A stretch of 18,434 nucleotides of DNA from IMCC26207 sp037141255 (GTDB taxonomy: Bacteria; Actinomycetota; Acidimicrobiia; Acidimicrobiales; Microtrichaceae), in assembly GCA_037141255.1 (NCBI GenBank), contig JBAXCX010000053.1, forward strand, positions 1-18,434. Reading direction: 5' to 3'. Position 1 is the first letter of the stretch, and each line of letters begins with the position of its first letter. Both the position numbers and the translations under genes were made by a program. The notes under the pieces were generated by a model, which was given only the letters and a program-made list of their open reading frames with translations, was not told the origin of the DNA and searched no databases. This document shows positions 12,977-18,434 of the stretch, piece after piece.

Positions 12977-15900
12977 TTACTTGGCAACGAAGTATTTGGC
13001 GCGTGGGTGATGACAGATCAGCGCCGAGGTGGTCTGCTCTGGCTGATACTGAAAGCTTGTTTCCTCGGTGCACTCAACACCAATACGGCTTGAGTCCAAC
13101 AGTTGAGCAACCTTCTCGTTGTCTTCAAGATCAGGGCAAGCGGGGTAGCCCCAGGAGTAGCGGCCGCTGCGATACTTCTGACGGAACAGACCCGCTAGCG
13201 CAGTTGGAGTTGGACTACCAACAATGGGTTCGGGGTCTTGATCAGCAAAACCCCATTCCTCACGAATCCTCCAATGCCAAAACTCTGCGAGCGCCTCGGC
13301 CATCTCAACACCGAGTCCGTGCAGCAGCAGATACTCCTGATATCGGTCCTCGGCAAACAGTTCGGCTGCTCGTTCCGAAATCGCTGCACCCATAGTCACG
13401 ATATGGAAGGCCGCGTAATCGGCCTCACCCGAATCGATTGGTCTAAAGAAATCCGAAATACACAGGAAGGGTTCAACTGACTGCCGTGGATAGTTGAATC
13501 GCATGAGTTCCTCGCTGCGAGTCTCATCTGACCAGACCACAAGGTCATTGCCGTCGGCGTTCACGGCATAGAACCCGTAGACCACCTGAGGAATCAGCAG
13601 GCCCTGTTCTTTGGCCTCGGCAAATTGCTCTCGAAGGGTCGGCCGGATTCGATCCTTGAACTGTTCATCAGTTTCTTTGCTGCCGTCGGGGAGTTTCTCC
13701 GGCCGAAATTGCCACTGATTGCGAAACAGTGCGGTCTCATTGATATAGGCCGCAATGTCATCAAGTGAGATTCCTTTGATGACTTTCGAGCCTAAGAAGG
13801 GCGGAACAAAGATCTCATTGTCCATCGTTGCTTCGGGGGATCGCACCGGAATATCTACAGCTTCAGATGGCTCGTCTGCGACTCGGTGCCGGTGAAGTTC
13901 TTTCTCTGTGGGAACCATGCCGTCATCTACATCAAGCTTGCCAACGCGGATCTCTCCAAGGCGGGCCATGACGCGCAGGCCCTCAAAGGCATCCTTGCCG
14001 TAAAAGAGTCGACCCTCGTAGACCTCTCGAAGATCTCGTTCCACATATGTTCGAGTCAATGCTGCGCCGCCGAGTAGCACCGGAATATTTTGCAGTCCCC
14101 TGCTATTCAACTCGTTCAGGTTGTCTCGCATAATGAGTGTGGACTTGACCAGTAGCCCCGACATGCCAATTGCATCGGCCTTGATTTCAAGGGCCTTATC
14201 GATCATCTCCGTTATCGAGATCTTGATGCCAAGGTTGTGCACCTCGTAGCCGTTGTTCGTCAGGATGATGTCGACCAGGTTTTTGCCAATGTCATGTACG
14301 TCACCCTTGACAGTTGCCAGCACGATCCTGCCCTTACCCGTCTCGCCCTCGGCCCGCTCCATCATCGGCTCCAGAAACGCCACGGCGGACTTCATGGTTT
14401 CTGCTGATTGCAACACGAAGGGCAACTGCATTTCGCCCGAGGCGAACAGTTCACCCACCACCTTCATGCCAGCGAGTAGCACGTCGTTGATGATTGCTAG
14501 TGGGGTGTACTCCTCGGCAAGAGCAGTCTCAAGATCTGGAATCAGTCCGTCCCTGTCGCCGTCGATGATTCGCTGCGAGAGGCGATGGTCAATTGTCCAG
14601 TCAGTGCGGTCCTCAAGAACCACAGCAGTGGTTTGCACGTCAGCAAAAATCTCGAGCAGCTTCATCAGCGGGTCGTATTTCTCGTCGCCGTCAGCAAGCA
14701 GGCCCTCAGTTCCGCGGCGATCCCAGATCAGATCCAGGCACACGTCACGTTGCTCTTGAGGGATGCGGCTCAGTGGCAAGATTTTGGCGGCATGCACAAT
14801 TGCCGAGTCCAGCCCAGCTTTGGTGCACTCGGCTAGAAACACGCTGTTCAGCACGTGGCGGGCAGCAGGCTTGAGGCCGAAGCTCACGTTGGACAGGCCA
14901 AGCGTGGTTGTCACACCTGGAAGCTCTGTCTTGATTCTGCGAATCGCCTCAATCGTTGCAATGGCATCTCGCCGAAGATCGTCATCTCCGGTAGAGAGCG
15001 GAAACGTGAGCGCATCAAAGATCAGGTCCTGCGGTTCGAGTCCGTAGCGTCCAACAGCCAAGTCGTGGATTCGGTGCGCAACGCGCATCTTCCATTCAAC
15101 ATCTCGGGCTTGGCCTTCTTCATCAATGAGTAGGCAGATCACAGCCGCTCCGAACTCCTGCGCCAACTTAAAGACTCTGTCGGCTCGCGAGCCTTCCGTA
15201 TCGGAATCTTCAAGGTTTGCAGAGTTGAGGATGGCTCGGCCCCCGAGCCAGCGCAGGCCGGCCTCGAGAACCTCGGGCTCAGTTGAATCAAGTACCAGCG
15301 GAACCGAGGCTTGCGTTGCAAAGCGCTGCGCAATCTCGTCCATATCGCCAGCACCGTCACGGCCCACATAGTCAACGCACACATCAATGATGTGCGAGCC
15401 CTCTTTGACCTGCTCTTTGGCCATAGCCACGCAGGTATCCCAGTCCGAATCGAGCATTGCTTCTTTGAATTTTTTCGATCCGTTCGCGTTGGTCCGTTCA
15501 CCAATCAGCAGCAGATTGGTAGCAGAGTCATCCTCGCTTCCGAGTGTGACGGGGGAATAAATCGAGGCAACTCCATGCTCAAAAACCGGCGTCCGCTGCA
15601 TGGGTTGCACGTCCTTGACTGCTTCGGCCAGTTGGCGAATGTACTCCGGTGTTGTGCCGCAGCACCCACCCACGATGGTGATACCGAATTCGGTAATGAA
15701 GCGTTTATGGAACTCAACGAACTGTTCTGCGGACAAGTCGTAGTGCATGTGTCCGTCGACAACCGAAGGCAGGCCAGCATTTGGTAGCACAGAGATCGGA
15801 ATGCGCGAATGCTGCGAGAGGTGGCGAATGTGCTCGCTCATCTCTTCAGGCCCGGTGGCGCAATTCAGGCCAATCACATCGGGCTTCATGGCATCAAGGG

Positions 15901-16534
15901 CAACCAAAGCTGCACCGATTTCGGTTCCCGGCAACATCCGACCCGTCAACTCGATCGTGACCTGCACCTGAATAGGAACTTCTCGGCCTACCTCTCGCAT
16001 GGCATCGCGGCAGCCGTTCATGCCTGCCTTGATTCCCAGAAGGTCAAACTGGGTTTCGAGCAGCAGAAGGTCAACGCCTCCTCGGATGAGTCCTCGAGAT
16101 TGCTCAGCAATCTGATCACGCAATTCCTCGTAGCGAACGTGGCCGAGTGAGGCAAAGCGGGTGCCAGGCCCAATCGAGCCAGCCACAAATCGAGGCTTCT
16201 CGGGCGTCGAATAATCATCGGCGGCCTGTCGGGCAATACCTGCTGCCATCTCATTGAGTTCTTCGGTGCGATCCCCGAGGCCGTACTCGTTGAGCGTGGC
16301 GCGCATTCCGCCAAATGTGTTGGTCTCGATGATGTCTGCGCCAGCGTCAAGGTATTCGGTGTGCAACTGGCGGATCAGTGCCGGTCGAGATTCATTCAAA
16401 ATCTCTGGGCAGCCGTCCAGTTCTTCGGAGCCGTAGTCATCAGGTTGCAGATCCTGCAATTGCAGCCAGGTTCCTGCTGCTCCATCAAAGACAAGGACTC
16501 GGTTCTGAACTGCTTCAAGATACGAAAAAGCCAT
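12977..16534 (-). CDS. metH: Cobalamin-dependent methionine synthase
   Basis: This 1185-residue enzyme transfers a methyl group from methyltetrahydrofolate through methylcobalamin to homocysteine. The homocysteine domain (about 1-320) carries the zinc ligands Cys225, Cys291 and Cys292 (GLNCATGP, GGCCGTTP). The pterin domain is about 340-620. The cap and B12 domain (about 650-880) has His747 in DVHDIG, the lower cobalt ligand. The reactivation domain reaches the end, with the AdoMet motif YSWGYPACPDL and PEQTTSALICHHP. All four modules are complete. The open frame extends to 16654, but those 40 residues overlap the divergent gene and the family begins near MAFSYLEAVQNRVLVFDGA, so ATG 16534 is chosen. 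No ribosome-binding site is obvious and no cobalamin riboswitch is visible upstream. Confidence 0.96.
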   Translation of the reverse strand: MAFSYLEAVQNRVLVFDGAAGTWLQLQDLQPDDYGSEELDGCPEILNESRPALIRQLHTEYLDAGADIIETNTFGGMRATLNEYGLGDRTEELNEMAAGIARQAADDYSTPEKPRFVAGSIGPGTRFASLGHVRYEELRDQIAEQSRGLIRGGVDLLLLETQFDLLGIKAGMNGCRDAMREVGREVPIQVQVTIELTGRMLPGTEIGAALVALDAMKPDVIGLNCATGPEEMSEHIRHLSQHSRIPISVLPNAGLPSVVDGHMHYDLSAEQFVEFHKRFITEFGITIVGGCCGTTPEYIRQLAEAVKDVQPMQRTPVFEHGVASIYSPVTLGSEDDSATNLLLIGERTNANGSKKFKEAMLDSDWDTCVAMAKEQVKEGSHIIDVCVDYVGRDGAGDMDEIAQRFATQASVPLVLDSTEPEVLEAGLRWLGGRAILNSANLEDSDTEGSRADRVFKLAQEFGAAVICLLIDEEGQARDVEWKMRVAHRIHDLAVGRYGLEPQDLIFDALTFPLSTGDDDLRRDAIATIEAIRRIKTELPGVTTTLGLSNVSFGLKPAARHVLNSVFLAECTKAGLDSAIVHAAKILPLSRIPQEQRDVCLDLIWDRRGTEGLLADGDEKYDPLMKLLEIFADVQTTAVVLEDRTDWTIDHRLSQRIIDGDRDGLIPDLETALAEEYTPLAIINDVLLAGMKVVGELFASGEMQLPFVLQSAETMKSAVAFLEPMMERAEGETGKGRIVLATVKGDVHDIGKNLVDIILTNNGYEVHNLGIKISITEMIDKALEIKADAIGMSGLLVKSTLIMRDNLNELNSRGLQNIPVLLGGAALTRTYVERDLREVYEGRLFYGKDAFEGLRVMARLGEIRVGKLDVDDGMVPTEKELHRHRVADEPSEAVDIPVRSPEATMDNEIFVPPFLGSKVIKGISLDDIAAYINETALFRNQWQFRPEKLPDGSKETDEQFKDRIRPTLREQFAEAKEQGLLIPQVVYGFYAVNADGNDLVVWSDETRSEELMRFNYPRQSVEPFLCISDFFRPIDSGEADYAAFHIVTMGAAISERAAELFAEDRYQEYLLLHGLGVEMAEALAEFWHWRIREEWGFADQDPEPIVGSPTPTALAGLFRQKYRSGRYSWGYPACPDLEDNEKVAQLLDSSRIGVECTEETSFQYQPEQTTSALICHHPRAKYFVAK

Positions 16535-16638
16535 GATGCAGATCAGATTACTTCTGACATTGCCCAAGTGCCTCATAGGGCGGCGGCCAAGGGCAATCCC
16601 TTCGGTAAGGTGGGAGTTCTTACGGAGGATTGCTAGCC
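16535..16638. promoter_or_regulatory. Shared divergent region between metH and the adenosyltransferase
   Basis: About 104 bases must hold promoters for both directions. ATTGCCC (16559-16565) and GGGCAAT (16591-16597) form a 7-bp inverted repeat with starts 32 bases apart, roughly three helical turns, which could be an operator pair. GGAGG at 16624-16628 is the ribosome-binding site of the plus-strand gene. The space is too short for a full cobalamin riboswitch and I see no B12-box-like core. Confidence 0.35.
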
Positions 16639-17190
16639 ATGAAGATCTACACAAGAAAAGGTGACGACGGCACTACGGGCCTGCTCTATGGCGGCCGTGT
16701 TCGCAAAGACGCCCCGGGGCCTACTGCATACGGCGATGTCGACGAAGCGCAGTCATCTATTGGACTAGCCCGGGCGCATTGTCGTTCCGGCGGCGAGTTA
16801 GACCAACTGCTCGTCTCGATTGAACGCGACTTATGGGTCCTGATGGCGGATCTTGCCACTGATGACCAAAACCGCGACAAGCTCACTGCGGGTGTCTCAC
16901 TAGTGACCGAACAGATGGTGAAGCGACTCGAGGACCTGATCGACTCCTATGCGAGTCGCTTCGAGATGCCAACCGAGTTTGTGGTGCCTGGCGAGGATCG
17001 CGTTGCGGCGTTTCTTGACGTTGCGAGAACTGTCGTGCGTCGCGCTGAGCGACAGAGTCTGGCTGCTGCGTGCGAGGGCTCGCATGCACTTGAGTACCTG
17101 AATCGTCTCTCTGACTTGTTGTGGACCCTTGCCCGCTGGCAAGAAGGAGATTCCCTGATGGCCCGCAGCCCTGAAGCCCAACAGCCCTGA
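16639..17190 (+). CDS. pduO: PduO-type ATP:cob(I)alamin adenosyltransferase
   Basis: This enzyme moves the adenosyl group of ATP to cob(I)alamin, giving the coenzyme form used by mutases and some dehydratases. The 183-residue protein has the N-terminal ATP-binding signature YTRKGDDGTTGLLYGGRV at 4-21. YGDVDEAQSSIGLAR follows near 31-45, and the C-terminal VRRAERQSLAA and LNRLSDLLWTLAR carry the Arg/Glu and Asn/Asp active-site positions of the family. The ATG at 16639 is preferred over TTG at 16630 because GGAGG sits ten bases upstream. It is divergent from metH, which uses the methyl form of the same cofactor. The symbol may be cobO or mmaB in other annotations, but the fold type is PduO. Confidence 0.92.
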   Translation: MKIYTRKGDDGTTGLLYGGRVRKDAPGPTAYGDVDEAQSSIGLARAHCRSGGELDQLLVSIERDLWVLMADLATDDQNRDKLTAGVSLVTEQMVKRLEDLIDSYASRFEMPTEFVVPGEDRVAAFLDVARTVVRRAERQSLAAACEGSHALEYLNRLSDLLWTLARWQEGDSLMARSPEAQQP

Positions 17191-17220
17191 ATTCCGAACC
17201 GCCTGTAGAGGAGACCAAAC

Positions 17221-18434
17221 GTGTCTGATCCCGTAGCTGTCAAAATTGCAAAGACCATCCCAGGCAGTGCAACAGCACTAGCCGTCACAGCGTGTTCTGA
17301 TCGACTCTCCAAAGTCGCTGGAGTTCGAAAAGCGGCGATGACGAGAGCCGGCTTTACTGGCGCAGTGGGACAGTGCTTGGTCCTGAATGACGGAGAGCTA
17401 ACTCGGGTGATCCTGGGAGTCGGCCCCTCAGAGACTGCCGGTTCGGTGCAGTTGCGGACCGCCGCAGCGCTGTTTGCCCGATCGGTCAACTCGCATAGGA
17501 AAATCGCCTTTGAGTTTCCCGCTGCGGAGGATCTGCCGGGTCTTTATTTTGACGAAGGCGTGCGAGCCGTGACCGAGGGATTAATTCTTGGGGCCTACAG
17601 CTTTGATACCCACAAGACGAAGACTGGCGAGAGGACTCGCACCGACTCAGCCACGATTGCCGTTGGTGATCAGATTACTGCCGCACGGGTCGCCGCCGAA
17701 AGAGGACGTGCAACGGCGCATGCGGTTTGGTTTGCCAGAGATTTGGTCAACGAGCCGGGTGGCACGCTGACACCCAGCGTGTTTGCTGATCGGGCCGCGG
17801 CGCGAGCAACCGCAGCAGGCCTGACTGCAGAGATTCTGACCGAGAAAGAAATCGCAGCCGAGCGGCTGGGCGGCATCATTGCAGTGAATCTTGGTTCCGA
17901 GGAGCCGCCTCGTTTACTAAAGCTCACCTACGAGCCGCGAGCAGATCTGATGCGGGAGGAAGGCGAGGAATTCCCTACCGTTGCGCTCGTCGGCAAGGGA
18001 ATCACCTTCGATTCAGGCGGGCTCTGGCTAAAATCTGCGGACTCAATGATGACTATGAAATGCGATATGGCTGGCGCTGCGGCAGTGATCTCAACCATGA
18101 CGGCTTTGCCGGAGCTTGACGTAGCCGTTCGGGTGGTTTGCTTCACTCCAATGACCGACAACATGACAGGCGGTAATGCGCAGCGACCCGGCGATGTGTA
18201 CACCGCTCGCAATGGCACCACGGTCGAGGTGCTCAACACCGATGCTGAGGGCCGTTTGGTTCTAGCTGAAGCACTCGTGCTTGCATCCGAGGAAGAACCT
18301 GACGCGATTATCGATCTTGCAACCCTGACCGGTGCGTGCATGGTGGCGCTCGGAAACAGCATTGCCGGCTTGATGGGCAACGACGAGAAGTTTTCTGAAA
18401 AGGTCAAGCAAGCAGCAGCTCGCGCCGGGGAGCG
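17221..18434 (+). CDS. pepA: Leucyl (cytosol) aminopeptidase, M17, cut at right edge
   Basis: This two-metal aminopeptidase removes N-terminal residues from peptides in the cytoplasm. 404 codons are visible before the window ends; the family is usually near 480-500 residues, so about 80-100 are missing. The catalytic domain shows Lys259 and Asp264 in VGKGITFDSGG, Lys271, Asp282 in KCDMAGAAAV, and Asp341, Glu343 and Arg345 in the signature NTDAEGRL. These cover the metal ligands and active-site Lys/Arg known for PepA. The N-terminal domain (about 1-160) is divergent, as is usual. The GTG start at 17221 has AGAGGAG at 17207-17213, seven bases upstream. It starts 30 bases after the adenosyltransferase gene and is probably in its operon. 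Confidence 0.93.
   Translation, partial: MSDPVAVKIAKTIPGSATALAVTACSDRLSKVAGVRKAAMTRAGFTGAVGQCLVLNDGELTRVILGVGPSETAGSVQLRTAAALFARSVNSHRKIAFEFPAAEDLPGLYFDEGVRAVTEGLILGAYSFDTHKTKTGERTRTDSATIAVGDQITAARVAAERGRATAHAVWFARDLVNEPGGTLTPSVFADRAAARATAAGLTAEILTEKEIAAERLGGIIAVNLGSEEPPRLLKLTYEPRADLMREEGEEFPTVALVGKGITFDSGGLWLKSADSMMTMKCDMAGAAAVISTMTALPELDVAVRVVCFTPMTDNMTGGNAQRPGDVYTARNGTTVEVLNTDAEGRLVLAEALVLASEEEPDAIIDLATLTGACMVALGNSIAGLMGNDEKFSEKVKQAAARAGE

Noticed and set aside
14253..14759. Ser-rich plus-strand frame inside metH
   Set aside because: It is antisense to the well-conserved B12-binding part of metH and its composition is typical of a shadow frame.
16535..16638. Cobalamin riboswitch upstream of metH
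   Set aside because: The region is too short and no B12-box-like conserved core or matching stems were visible.
16535..16654. MetH N-terminal extension to 16654
   Set aside because: It overlaps the start of the divergent adenosyltransferase and lacks family similarity; the homocysteine domain begins right after ATG 16534.

Overview
The window looks like a chromosomal segment of an actinobacterium, plausibly an Acidimicrobiia-type lineage. The evidence is moderately GC-rich coding sequence, frequent GTG starts, a DprE2-like cell-wall reductase, an actinobacterial-style E2 next to the lipoylation genes, and a likely leaderless promoter. The taxonomic placement is inference; there is no rRNA or other marker gene here. 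Thirteen protein genes are supported. I see no tRNA, rRNA, CRISPR array, insertion sequence or phage gene.

Layout. (1) Bases 1-126 hold a GGCAGT-type simple repeat running off the left edge, followed by dprE2 on the minus strand. (2) From about 980 to 6864 there is a plus-strand run: a 74-residue membrane-anchored small protein, dihydrolipoamide dehydrogenase (E3), a single-lipoyl-domain E2 acyltransferase with a very long Ala-Pro linker, one continuous reading frame fusing octanoyltransferase LipB to lipoyl synthase LipA, and an overlapping gene of unknown function. It puts a lipoylated enzyme, its redox partner and both steps of lipoyl assembly in one cluster. (3) At 6903-6920 a perfect 18-bp dyad, like a TetR-family operator, precedes an acyl-CoA dehydrogenase. 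A beta-lactamase-fold hydrolase-like protein with an altered active site follows, ending in an array of 10-bp repeats. (4) An uncharacterised polytopic membrane protein converges on a carboxymuconolactone-decarboxylase-family gene, with a 21-bp perfect hairpin between them. (5) A lipoprotein with a TIM-barrel, glycosidase-like sequence converges on a nucleotide-sugar epimerase, which lies 12 bases downstream of cobalamin-dependent methionine synthase metH. (6) Divergent from metH is a PduO-type cobalamin adenosyltransferase, followed by an M17 leucyl aminopeptidase cut by the right edge.

The strongest unusual signal is the LipB-LipA fusion beside its own substrate gene. LipB moves an octanoyl group from acyl carrier protein to the E2 lysine, and LipA inserts two sulfurs. 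Joining them could pass octanoyl-E2 directly between active sites. Key catalytic residues of both halves are present. Other points worth a look are the CxxK in place of SxxK in the beta-lactamase-like protein, the stop-codon decamer array, the TetR-type operator, and the unknown gene locked to the fusion by a TAATG junction.

Several starts are moved from the longest possible frame because of ribosome-binding sites or family alignment (dprE2, the fusion, the decarboxylase-like gene, metH, the adenosyltransferase). All identifications come from motifs read by eye; no database search was run.
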